From the NCBI GenBank assembly GCA_944739405.2, contig OX123182.2, positions 103,085,279 to 103,149,278 of the forward strand: a DNA stretch of 64,000 nucleotides. The letters are read 5' to 3'. A model generated the notes under the pieces. The model was not told where the DNA came from. It made no database searches and saw only the letters and a list, made by a program, of their open reading frames with translations. Every line of letters begins with the position of its first letter. The stretch's first letter is position 1. Positions 20,998-31,439 of this stretch are shown here, piece after piece. A program made the translations under genes and the position numbers. Source of the stretch: Euclidia mi. Taxonomy: Eukaryota > Arthropoda > Insecta > Lepidoptera > Erebidae.

Positions 20998-22060
20998 TTA
21001 CGAAGTAGTTAAAACTTAACTCGGTACCTACATTTAAGAAATGTATTTATAAAAGCATTAATTAAATCCATGGTAAATTCTTCAAAACCGCAAATGAATA
21101 TAAGAATATTACATAACTATATGCAAAATACTGGGAGGTTATTCATAATCTGGCAACTTTTCACACACATAGACGCGCGTGTCCGTACAGTGCCAGTCGC
21201 CAAAGGTCACGCACACATAGCTGTCAACGTGCCACGCTTAGTTGGACGAATACGCTACATCTGATTCTTGTTAATAAATCTATGGTGAATATAGCGAACC
21301 CTCGTAAGATACGGGTCAGTGCTGTTTTTTATTTTATGTTTTGTGAAAATTACTATTTATCAAGAAAAAGGAAAACGTCCTAAGGAATCAATTACGTCTG
21401 AGAGCTCTCTACGATATCTGCCACCCAGCACCTAGCTAGCAAGGTGGACTTTAGCCTAAGACTTTTCGTAGTGAGAAGATACCTACCTGTTTTCAGTAGT
21501 GCTACAGTTCATATACAAGGCTGGCGATAAGAATAACGTTTCTGTTATGATTGGTTGTAAGTGCTATATAAGAAACAAGTCACGACATTTTTTGGATAGG
21601 GTTCCTATGTTCTGTATACCTATTGCACTGGTGCTAGAGTGGTGTACACTATGTACAATGTCGCGTCGCCGCTTATAACTGTGTCGAGTGTACTGAATTC
21701 GGTCCCGAAACGAGACAAAACTTGGTACGGTCCACTAACTAGTGTTTCGAATATTGGTATTCTTTGTGTCCGTTTACTATAATATATGTTTGTATTTCAC
21801 GACACCGAACATATTCCTTCTGCAGAATTTGTCTTAATAAAAGATCTATGACACTTACACCTTCAAAAGTCGATGAATACTGACTTTTTACATTCAGCAA
21901 GAAAATTTTCAAGGAAAATGGCAACTAACCTTTAAAATATAGCGAGATTTTGGCAATCTATCATAGAAAAAATCCTGCTACCTCACACATGCAATCACAG
22001 TACTCATTGCACGAGTAAAACTGGCTTAGCAGTTCACGGACCAATCACTTACTACGAAAT
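20998..22060. other. Non-coding, nothing recognised
   Basis: About 1 kb with short chance open frames only. Confidence 0.45.
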
Positions 22061-22180
22061 TCAATATTCGAACTATAGATAGATCTATAGATTTTAGACT
22101 CGTTTTTGACATAAGCTCCATACAAAATACGTCAAACACGAATCTAAAATCTGCAGATCTATCTATAGTTCGAATATTGA
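22061..22180. repeat. Foldback MITE-like hairpin
   Basis: Arms 22061-22110 and 22131-22180 are complementary at about 46 of 50 positions with a 20-nt loop. Ends are TCAATATTCGAAC. AAAT on both sides (22057-22060, 22181-22184) may be a TSD. Confidence 0.75.
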
Positions 22181-23302
22181 AAATGGCCGTTAGAGTCGAG
22201 AGGCGGTTGCGAGCGTCATCTGCAATCTCAATACACAGACGATATGTAACGTCGCTCAATACGACACATTCATAGCGTGAAGCTAACACTTGCGACTATT
22301 ACTGCATATGCATTCGAAGTGGTTGATACGGGAAGATGTTTATTTTTGAACTCCCGTCGCACACAGATATGTCAAAAGTTTCGAGTGTGTGTATCTGTGA
22401 ACCTGTATGTAAGTCTAGGGCACCGTGGCTCTTAAGCGAATGGACCGATGCGTTTTTATTCATTTCAAAGCTCTGACGACGTGATCTAGATAGCTTCTAT
22501 CCGCAATTTATGAGAATCTGTATCGGAGGCTATTTAAATTTTCATGTTATTCATGTGTTATGGTTTGTTGTTTATATTTTTAACGACAAAGCAACCACAT
22601 GCTGCCGCGTGCCGAATATTCTAATATTCTTATAATAGTTCAAAGAGTCCTTGGTCTAATATAATAAAGAATAAAAATGTTTGTAATATTTACCAATTCT
22701 ACATCCTACATGGAAGTTGAAATCGGACAACTAATCCTCTTCTGCCACATTCAACAAAAATAATACAATAATGAGGAACCACCAAAAGTAAAATTAAAAT
22801 ATTTGCCATGCCTATATAAAACAGTAATAACAGAAGCGTGTCACTACAGCCATTCCGACTTTCACGTTAATTACAATATCCAACAAAGATAAAAGGCTCC
22901 ACCACCGACCTCCAACCAACAATAATATCAGAGAACAAATGAGACCAACAATAAGACAATATAAATCACAGCAACATTACCTGTACAAAAGAAAAATTAT
23001 GTTTATACCGACTTAGTATTCAATTGCTTTCCTCAAACGAATGAGGAGTGCCTGCTGAACAAATAAAAGACGCGTATATGGTGATTTAGAGGTTTTATCC
23101 GACCACTAGATTGAGGGTCAGACCTCGCGATAAATAATAGCTTGTATCTCTTTGCCGCAGTTATACAGAAGTACTTATTTTAATGGTTTCGACTGTGTGG
23201 GATTGTTTATGGATGAAATTTGTAATTGTTGCTACTGTGGTTTTGGGACTGAAAATATGAGATTATGCGTGGCTAGCTAATTATCCTGCAGAAGTGTTTA
23301 GT
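22181..23302. other. Non-coding, nothing firm
   Basis: AT-rich. The 22350-22520 part has the wording of degenerate dispersed repeats (GAATGGACCGATGCG). No gene seen. Confidence 0.4.
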
Positions 23303-23378
23303 CATCATCATCATCCTACCATAGTCCACTCCTGGATATAGGCCTCTCCAATGGCATGCCACATAGCTCGATTTTCAG
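23303..23378 (-). mobile_element. RTE LINE 3' end fragment
   Basis: On the minus strand it encodes ENRAMWHAIGEAYIQEWTMVG in part, then the (GAT)n tail. Same family as 16364-17576. Confidence 0.75.
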
Positions 23379-24404
23379 TTATACTTACATATATAAACTT
23401 ATAATGGTTACTTAGAAGTCCAGCTGTAAACGTCAAAGTGCCAAGCCAAAACTCATTACTGTTTCGAGGAGTACAAGGAAGTATATAATGCAGATACCTC
23501 ACGTACAAAACGTCAGGTGGTACGGCTCTAGAAAAACAAATAGAAAAAAAACACCTATGAAGCGAGGTATCATAAAGTAATTTGGAAAAAGGTCACTTTA
23601 ATGTACCGGTTTGAAGAGTAAATATGTTATTTTAAATCAAATGTTCATCGTTGTTTGGGTATATCCGTTTATTTTGAGCTACATTACAAAAGCTTGAACC
23701 TTTAAAATTATTACTCAATAAAATTGATTAGTTCAACAATCACATAAACATACAAATCACATTTTGGTATTTAAGTGGATAAATATAGCAAGGGTCCTCA
23801 AATGAAAGTTATTATCCTGGGTATTTGTATTCTGCACACTTGCACTGAGAACACAACATTACATTTTGACATTAAGACACCTGACCCCAAAATTTGACAT
23901 TAAATGCGTACTGTGCACAAGCGTCGTATTCAACATTCGCACGGTGGTCAATGAGCGGAAAGAAATCAATTTTGCAAAGTATGACTATTCGAATATGTCA
24001 TACCAGTATTGGATACTACAAGCCTAAATAAACACAAACACATAATAATTTTATTTTATTGCGTTATCTTATTAGTTTAGTAAAATTACAAAGTTGAAGT
24101 TAAAAGGATATTGAAGTTTCACTTGAAAAAGTCCCTAGTTTGAGCGTTATATGTTCCAGCTTGTGGTGATTTTTAAATGTACTTAAATTTTCTGTTATAC
24201 TACACGTTTTAGAGAATCTACTGAATAATTAGTATTGTCAATAAAGTGATTAGTATGAGTGCAGGATAATTAGAGAAGAAAGCTTGTTTTTTAAATAAAA
24301 TTCTTAATTTAAACGGCCATGTCTAGGTTGCGGCGGCTTCCGGCGGTTTCTCTTATCATTCGTATATTAGGCACATTTGTGAAGATAATTAATAAATCAC
24401 TTTC
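23379..24404. other. Non-coding, nothing recognised
   Basis: AT-rich flank of the HRE copy 2 insertion. No feature supported. Confidence 0.45.
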
Positions 24405-24415
24405 AGCTGCGAATA

Positions 24416-24417
<2 letters not shown>

Positions 24418-24449
<32 letters not shown>

Positions 24450-25030
24450 CGGGTTGGAAAATCCTCATGGAGTCCCTCCGCCCCGGGGGAAGGACGAAGG
24501 GGACTGTCAGACTCTTACTGACTAAAAACCAACCCGTGTTCCTCATGTACCCGTGTGTCGGAGGGTAGGGATTCGCATAAGCATTCATCGCTACCCCCCG
24601 ACGGGTATTGGCCCGCCAGATGGTCAGGCGGGCCCCGCACAAAACCCCCTTGGCGGCGGATTAAGGTGTTGGGCTCCGCCGCCAAAACACTCAGCGGCCG
24701 CAGAGGATAGGGAGGACGGCAACGCAACACCGCATCTCCTCTTCCTCTGTGGCCCCACCGCGACGCATCGAATGGTGCGCCCCCATTTGGTCGCGGGAGA
24801 TAGGGCGCGCGGCAACGCAACACCGACACGCCTCTCCTCCCGCGACCGCACCCGACTGCGAGGGACAGACAGAACTGTCCCCCGCACCCGCACCGTTGGA
24901 CGCATCCTGCGCAGGCCCCGTCGAGCCCACGCGGAGCGTCCCCTCCTGGATCCCTCTTAGCTTCACCGCGGGGTTCCAAGCCACGGTTACTGAGCCCCCG
25001 CACCACGACAAGGTGGAGATCCCGCGGGGG
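24418..25030 (-). mobile_element. HRE copy 2: GC-rich short retroelement with 5' HDV-like ribozyme
   Basis: Full-length copy (613 bp) in minus orientation. TSD AGCTGCGAATACC at 24405-24417 and 25031-25043; poly(A) read as T at 24418-24449. The 3' end GAGGATTTTCCAACCCG matches copy 1. The same chain of internal hairpins is kept despite scattered substitutions, including the GGCCGC..GCGGCC and CCGCCGCCAA stems. The different insertion site and TSD show independent retrotransposition of a defined unit. Confidence 0.85.
24947..25030 (-). ncRNA. HDV-like self-cleaving ribozyme (HRE copy 2)
   Basis: The 5' terminus of copy 2. P1 is CCCCCGC paired with GCGGGGG, a compensatory C-to-G/G-to-C pair relative to the C7/G7 P1 of copy 1. 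P2 is GGGATCTC with GGGATCCA (seven pairs). P3 is ACC/GGT with L3 UUGUCGU unchanged. P4 is CCGTGG with CCGCGG (one wobble), with a different loop. J4/2 is TGAAGCTAAGA with the GCTAAG core unchanged. Loops and joints expected to be catalytic are invariant while helices vary compatibly. Confidence 0.8.
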
Positions 25031-25384
25031 AGCTGCGAATACCTGCGAATCTAAATTTTTTGCCATATTAGTTAATTAACTCATTATTACGCACATTAAG
25101 AAGGTGCCACAGACACTAACTTATTTCTAACAACATTAGTTCCTCTCCGTCTCAATGACCAACGAAAACAATCTTCGGTGTATTGGAAGAATGAATCTAC
25201 TTCTTCAACCTGGTAATGTAGCCTAATACAGTTTCAGTTCATGAAAGAAACTACAGATGTCAGTAACAACGAAATTGCGAGAATGGAAAGTGAAATAGCA
25301 AATCTTAACAAAACATAAAAAAAAAAATATCGATGAAAAATATTTTGTTTTACTTCTTTCTAAAGGAATAGACAACCTTCACAA

Positions 25385-25983
25385 TTATTTCCGCTGCACC
25401 ATACAACATGTACCACTGTGATACGTGAAGAAATGATATATTTGATTTAAATGATTTTGATTTTTCACCAATAGGCAGCAAGATCCCTTGATATAAAAAG
25501 GTTGGGTGTTCACTGAATCTTGATCTTTATCACACACTGTTCTTAATACTAAACATAGAGCGAAGTAACATTCCAAGAATTCGAGGTCATGCTATCCAAT
25601 TTTCTAAATAGCCTGTCCAAGTCACACCCTAGTCTTTGAAATAGAACCTTATAGAATGAAATTCTTGACGTACTGATCTTTGAACGCTCTGACTCGCGGT
25701 GACACGGAAACTATGTCCGACGGAATGGAAAATCGGAAGCTAACTAACTGACCAAGTAGGTTGAATCCATGTTATATCTAACAGACTTATATTTTGACCT
25801 ATCTGAGTCATTATTCCCATGAGTGATTATCAGAATATCTGATATTGTTGGCAGTTTTTGAATTCTTTGATACGAGTCCAGTTGCATTTTAAACATATTT
25901 TCGTCAAAGGTACTGAATAATAATATAAACAATGTGATACATTTTAACAGTGACATTTCAGTGTTGCTTACTTTTTTGTTCAT
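25385..25983 (-). CDS. Possible small secreted peptide gene (two-part, hypothetical)
   Basis: Weak candidate. Minus frame 25983-25744 (79 codons) has a second Met at residue 10 followed by a hydrophobic stretch, SLLKCITLFILLFSTF, like a signal peptide. A TATAAATA word lies at about 26012-26019, roughly 30 bp upstream of the first ATG. Downstream, the frame 25576-25385 encodes a Cys-containing piece (GSCCLLVKNQNH, GTCCMVQRK) that could be a second exon, with ATAG acceptor-like and GTCAGT donor-like words. Neither part is recognised as a known family and no splice junction is proven. It could equally be chance open frames. Confidence 0.2.
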
Positions 25984-26224
25984 TATTACTTGTGACGAAC
26001 CAGCGCCCTATTTATATATCTGATGTTGCCGTAAATCAGAGTGATGAATGAGTATGTTCTACTTAATTTACCAAAGTAATGAATGTTTAATACTTATTTA
26101 GTATATATACTTTATTTAAGGTGCATAGGGTTCCCACCTAGAACTTAGGGTCCCAAGCCAACCTCACCTGCAAGTGGTGCACCTGCCGATCAACGGACGA
26201 GGCTCTGGCAAACAAAATATCCCG

Positions 26225-26290
26225 AAAAGCGGCAATAGGCTCGCCACCTATTACGTGGGATAAAAACATTGGCGAAAAGTGGGCGTTATA
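26225..26290 (+). mobile_element. SINE-T1 body/tail fragment
   Basis: GCGGCAATAGGCTCGCCACC and TTGGCGAAAAGTGGGCGT match the T1 body found complete at 26447-26709. Head missing. Confidence 0.6.
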
Positions 26291-26329
26291 TATTTTTTTT
26301 TGCATATTGCTGTGTGGTTGACGGCATAG

Positions 26330-26446
26330 AATACAAGTGTCACCACCCCCTATCTTCCCGTGGGTGTCGTAAGAGGCGACTAAGTGATAACACGATGCAA
26401 ATAACATCTTTGCGTAGAGACGGCAAACTCGACATCAAACCCTATA
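26330..26446 (+). mobile_element. RTE/SINE-R-type 5' fragment
   Basis: TGTCACCACCCCCTATCTTC and GTGGGTGTCGTAAGAGGCGA match the head of SINE-R (GTCACCACCCCATATCATCC, GGGTGTCGTAAGAGCCGAC), here fused directly upstream of a SINE-T1. Confidence 0.6.
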
Positions 26447-26709
26447 CGACTACCTCGTTGGTCTCGCGGCATAAATGTGCGCGTGGGATCGGGAGGTCCC
26501 GGGTGCGATTCCTGGGTCGGGCAGTGTTGTTGGGTTTTTCTGTCACGAAATTCTCAGTAGCAGCACGGAGTCTGGAAATGTGCCCGGTGCGGCAATAGGC
26601 TCGCCCCTTATTGCGTGGGACTAAGGTATATCTGGCGAAAAGTGGGTGTAGAAATACACCTCTGCCTACCCCTTCGGGGATAAAAGGCGTGACGATATGT
26701 ATGTATGTA
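26447..26709 (+). mobile_element. SINE-T1, tRNA-derived
   Basis: A-box-like TGGTCTCGCGGCATAAATG, B box GGTGCGATTCC in GGTCCCGGGTGCGATTCCTG, body CAGTAGCAGCACGGAGTCTG, tail CTACCCCTTCGGGGATAAAA, then (TATG)n. A second tail copy (GCCTCTGCCTACCCCTTCGG) follows at 26712-26760. Confidence 0.8.
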
Positions 26710-26760
26710 TATATGCCTCTGCCTACCCCTTCGGGGAAACAGGCGTGAGTTTATGTATGT

Positions 26761-27477
26761 ATGTACTTTTATTCACTTTTTGCAAGTACTCTCTAGGGTT
26801 ATAGGAAGTGATTGGATGCGGGTGGCTCATAATCAGTCTACGTAACACTGGGCCTAGATACAAAGAAATTATGCAAATAGTAAGTATTTGACTTACTAAG
26901 TTTACAAGTCCGGCAGCAGGTATCTTACGGCTGCTGCAGACTAGGTCCAAATTGTAAAGTTGGAACAAAATTGCTTAAATTTAAGATTTGTAAAGTATAT
27001 CGTAGTGTCAAGTATATCTTCACCTTGTCACTATAAGGCAACTCTAATGTAATTAAAATAATAAAGTAAATAATAAAAATAATTTGTCTTTAAAAACAAA
27101 CATACATATATTTGTTTGTATAGTAGTATAAATAGAAATTGAAAATACTCTAAATATCTTCACGATAAACTGCACCAAACATATAATAACAAAGCTGTGG
27201 CAAACAATTGTCCCACGCATGTCACATCTGTGCAGATTACTACAAGGGACTGAGCTAATGTAATTGTTCTGCAAGCAAATAATACGTCTATTTCAAATAG
27301 AATAGAATACAATTGTGGTAACAGAATAAACTGGGAACGCTTCGGTGAAAACTAGGAATATTAAATTATTTTGTTAAGAGTGAATGGTATGCTTTGTAAT
27401 ATATCTGGGCAAACGGTTGTTTTATTGTCAAAGTTTCCTTTTCTCTAGTGGAAGATACGTGAAGCTATGTTTGCATA
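26761..27477. other. Non-coding, nothing recognised
   Basis: No gene or repeat unit supported before the satellite. Confidence 0.45.
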
Positions 27478-28437
27478 TTCTATAAGCCTCATATTTTGGG
27501 TTAGTAATTTTATTTATTAATAAGCTGATTAGTGCCTTTAATCTCTCTTATTTGAGTCATACTTTGTGAGTAAAAAGGAGGATTTACCAACGATAAAACG
27601 CTGGCCAGACGGGTTAGTATAAGGTTTATTGTTATATATTCTATAAGCCTCATATTTTGGGTTAGTAATTTTATTTATTAATAAGCTGATTAGTGCCTTT
27701 AATTTCTCTTATTTGAGTCATACTTTGTGAGTAAGAAGGAGGATTTACCAACGATAAAACGCTGGCCAGACGGGTTAGTATAAGGTTTATTATTATATAT
27801 TCTATTAGCCTCATATTTTGGGTTAGTAATTTTATTTATTAAGAAGCTAATTAGTGCCCTTAATCTCTCTTATTTAGGTCATACTTTGTGAGTAAAAACG
27901 AGGATTTACCAACGATAAAACGCTGGCCAGACGGGTTAGTATAAGGTTTATTATTATATATTCTATAAGCCTCATATTTTGGGTTAGTAATTTTATTTAT
28001 TAATAAGCTGATTAGCGCCTTGAATCTCTCTTATTTGAGTCATACTTTGTGAGTAAGAAGGAGGATTTACCAACGATAAAACGCTGGCCAGACGGGTTAG
28101 TATAAGGTTTTTTATTATATATTCTATAAGCCTCATATTTTGGGTTAGTAATTTTATTTATTAATAAGCTGATTAGTGCCTTTAATCTCTCTTATTTGAG
28201 TCATACTTAGTGAGTAAAAAGGAGGATTTACCAACGATAAAACGCTGGCCAGACGGGTTAGTATAAGGTTTATTATTATATATTCTATAAGCCTCATATT
28301 TTGGGTTAGTAATTTTATTTATTAATAAACTAATTAGTGCCTTTAATCTCTCTTATTTGAGTCATACTTTGTGAGTAAAAAGGAGGATTTACCAACGATA
28401 AAACGCTGGCCAGACGGGTTAGTATAAGGTTTTATGA
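27478..28437. repeat. 161-bp satellite, 6 units
   Basis: The marker CTATAAGCCTCATATTTTGG recurs at 27480, 27641, 27802, 27963, 28124 and 28285, period exactly 161 bp, with only a few substitutions per unit. Each unit carries AAAACGCTGGCCAGACGGGT then TAGTATAAGGTTT, which resembles part of SINE-R in minus orientation (CACGCTGGCCAAACGGGTTG then GTATAGGGTTT). Confidence 0.95.
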
Positions 28438-29519
28438 TGAGTATTGCATCTCTACACAAAGATTATGCTTGCTTTATGTATTTTCCTAAGTCACCCCATG
28501 ATAAAATGCAGTAGTGGTACTTTGTATTCTTAATCCAAAGTGTGTTATATTTTATATGTTATTTTTTTTTATCCACGACACAAATGGGTGAAAGTAGTTC
28601 TTCTACAATGCTAAGAATATCTTAATATATATATATATATATTTCTAGTGTGCGTGTGTATTTCACTGAACTCCGAGAGTGTACCGATCTTGATGAAATT
28701 TTTTGTGTGTGTTTATGGGGACTTGAAAATGGTTTAGATTCACAATTTAGTCCACTGGAAAATGTTTTTTTTTACTTAATTTTTCATTTGTAAGTAGTTG
28801 TAGATTTTGGAATGTTTCACATTGAAACCGACGGACTGCGCTGCTATCGCAGTGTCAAATCTTATATTAATAATTTCGTCAAGGAGTACATCGAAACCTT
28901 ACCTGAATAATAAAACATTAAAAAATAAAGATTTCGAGTCGACAACATATATCCGCAAAAATCGGATTGTCGAGTATTTTGTTAAATTCTAATGGTTCTG
29001 ACAGACAAATCGCAGTCGCCATATTGGCCACTCTAGCAAAAGGTCACCGGATAACATTTTGACATAAAGCATTTTGAGTACCTACTACCAATGAATACAA
29101 ATTTTTACATAATAGAAGCTTATTTCTTAAGGATGTCGTGTGCTGATTAAAGTTGGCGTATTGACGGTTGTCAGTGTAGTACGTAGTTGGCGCCGTTGGT
29201 GGCGCTGGCGTCGTTCTCCGTCTTTCTTGCTCTCGTAGTTAAGTGACACAGGAGAAACTTTCGTCTCTCTTGCACTCGTAGACTCAGCTGTCACAGCGCG
29301 ACTGCCACGCCGCCAAGCGGCAATATGGGCCACACTGGTCACAGAAAGTTTGTCTTAAAAGTGCCAATAAGACATACATCTCTATAAATAAATATCTATG
29401 CTCTATGCTACTACCATATGTCTTAGTAGGTACTAAGTAGTTTGTATGACTTAATAAGGTTATATTTCTTTGGTTTAAATATTTTTTGCAGTTATATTTC
29501 TTAAACAGTTAAAACGACA
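28438..29519. other. Non-coding, dispersed-repeat scraps
   Basis: 28625-28870 (TATATATA, GTGTACCGATCTTGATGAAA, GACGGACTGCGCTGCTATCG) has the style of non-autonomous Helitron or similar insect repeats. 29150-29345 is a moderately GC-rich stretch of unknown origin. Confidence 0.35.
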
Positions 29520-30451
29520 TCTATACTATAATATAATAAAGCGGAAGAGTTTGTTTATTTGTTTGAACGCGCTAATCTCTGGAACTACCGGTCGGATCTG
29601 AAACATTCTTTTTGTATACGATAGCCCAGGTATTCCGAAAGGCTATAGGTTATATAACATAACGCTTCGACCCTTTGGGGCCAGGCAAAAGGCTAAAAAG
29701 GCTAAAAGATCATGTCGGCTAATCTCAGGAACTAGCAGTCGGATTTTAAAAATTATTATTGCCTATGACAACAATTATTCCGCCACAACTTTTAGGGGCC
29801 GGACAAAATTAATAAAATGGTCAAACGAGAAGGGGGAGGGTTGGGCCAAAGGCAAAAAAAGGCTAAACGAATAGGATACAATCTATATGGGTATCATTTT
29901 CGAGATTTTCGGGACGCTGATTAATAATATGAAATTTATTTAGTGATCCAAGATGGCGGACGGGAAATCAAAGATGGCGGATGGAAATTTTTTAAAAATC
30001 AATATGGGTAGGTATGGTCTCCGATGTTTAAAGGGATAGAGAATCCAAATACAACATCCATTTCGTGATTCAAGATGGCGGATGGGAAATCAAAGATGGC
30101 GGATGGGAACAATTAAAAAAATCAATATGGGTATCGTCTTTGATGATTTAAGGGATGGTGAATCCAAATACAACATCTATTTCGTGATCAAAGATGGCGG
30201 ATAGGTAATCAAAGATGGCGGACGGGATTTTTATTAAAGTCGATATGGGTATCGTCTCCGATATTTTAAGGAATGGGGAATTCAATATTAGGTATATAAA
30301 AATCTATGTTTGTTTGTTCATCATTTATAGACTCTGAAATTATAAGAGATTAAGCGCTAAGTCAATTGTAACTTTGGAAAAGGGGCTTGGAAAAAGGGGA
30401 ATTAAATAAAAACTCTTAAAAAGGCGATACGAAGTTCGCTGGGTCAGCTAG
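29520..30451 (+). mobile_element. Non-autonomous Helitron-like element
   Basis: The 5' end TCTATACTATAATATAATAA with GCGGAAGAGTTTGTTT and GAACGCGCTAATCTCTGGAA is the standard start of a widespread insect Helitron group. The 3' end is GCGGATACGAAGTTCGC-like hairpin sequence (GAAGTTC core), then GGGTCAGCTAG, ending CTAG and followed by T, with A before the 5' TC, as expected for A/T host insertion without TSD. No Rep/helicase coding. Internal tandem units described separately. Confidence 0.75.
29930..30250 (+). repeat. About 117-bp tandem units with AAGATGGCGGA words
   Basis: Three degenerate units inside the Helitron. Each has two copies of AAGATGGCGGAYRGG (first at about 29949 and 29968), followed by TCAATATGGGTATCGTCT and AATCCAAATACAACATC. 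Six AAGATGGCGG words occur in about 300 bp. Confidence 0.8.
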
Positions 30452-30749
30452 TAAATAAATAATAAAGGTCAAGTAATTCCGCGAATAGTATAGCAACCAA
30501 ACATTGCAGTTTTAATTTACATTATTTTTTGCATATAACCTTTGCGTCCTCTATCAGGTGTGCTCATAAAAATAAGTACCTACATATTGAGTATTTGAGT
30601 TGTGGGTACAAGTTTTACTTGTCTCACCAATAATATTCTTGTATATTAGTACTCCATTTTATATGATGCACACAGATATTTTTTTACCTGGATTAAGATA
30701 TAGCATTATTTTTATCAACTCGACCGAAAGCTGACAAAGTGGTACAATA

Positions 30750-31062
30750 CAATAGGGTAGTTTCCAGGGTCAAAATAATTACATTTTATTTAGTCCGTAT
30801 TTTAGATTATAAAAAAATATTGGACACGTATTTTTTTCTTTTTTCGATTAAATAAATAATAACAAAGATATTGCCCATTAAAGTTACGTGTGACGTCATT
30901 TAGTGCTAAAAAATGCAGCACCGCGTGACGTTATACGTAACTTTAATGAGCTATATCTTGGTCATTTTTGGTTTAATTTACAAATAAAAAAATACGTATC
31001 GCTTATTTTTGAATAATCTAAAGGACGGACTTATAATTTTTTTTTTGTCAACTAGCCTATTG
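30750..31062 (+). mobile_element. MITE with TA ends, copy 1
   Basis: Ends CAATAGGGTAGTT and AACTAGCCTATTG are imperfect TIRs between TA dinucleotides. The interior is near-palindromic around GTTACGTGTGACGTCA and TGACGTTATACGTAAC. The same 313-bp element lies in opposite orientation at 58652-58961. Confidence 0.8.
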
Positions 31063-31092
31063 TAATAACGGTTAAGGTGACGTCGATCTAGA

Positions 31093-31200
31093 CACACGCC
31101 TATATCCCCGAAGGATTAGGCAGAGGTGTTATATTACACGTCGAGGCGAAATGTCGGATTTGCCTTGTGAATTTTAGGAATTTTAGGTCTCACGTAATAG
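31093..31200 (-). mobile_element. SINE-T1 tail fragment
   Basis: On the minus strand: CGTGAGACCTAAA, CATTTCGCCTCGACGTGTAA, CACCTCTGCCTAATCC, TTCGGGGATATAGGCGTGT. It matches the T1 body and tail with substitutions. Confidence 0.6.
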
Positions 31201-31439
31201 GACGTCGATCTACGTGGTCTGAATTTGGTAAAAGTGATCTTGCATATTGTGTTCCTAGACATAATACGTAAATTGTCTACTGCGCATAAGTCGAGCCTGA
31301 ATTTACTCAGTACATGGACATAGGCAATACAGACCCAATCAACCGATTCATGATTTTATAAGAGCACTAGCAATTGCTACTGCCTAATATGCATCTACCC
31401 TTTCTTTTTCTTCGCTGTTGAAATGTATTTACGCACGTA

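Noticed and set aside
24515..25066. 183-codon open frame in HRE copy 2
   Set aside because: It runs beyond the element into flanking DNA, and its product resembles no protein.
27478..28437. CRISPR-like array
   Set aside because: The 161-bp units are contiguous with no unique spacers, and the genome is eukaryotic: a satellite.
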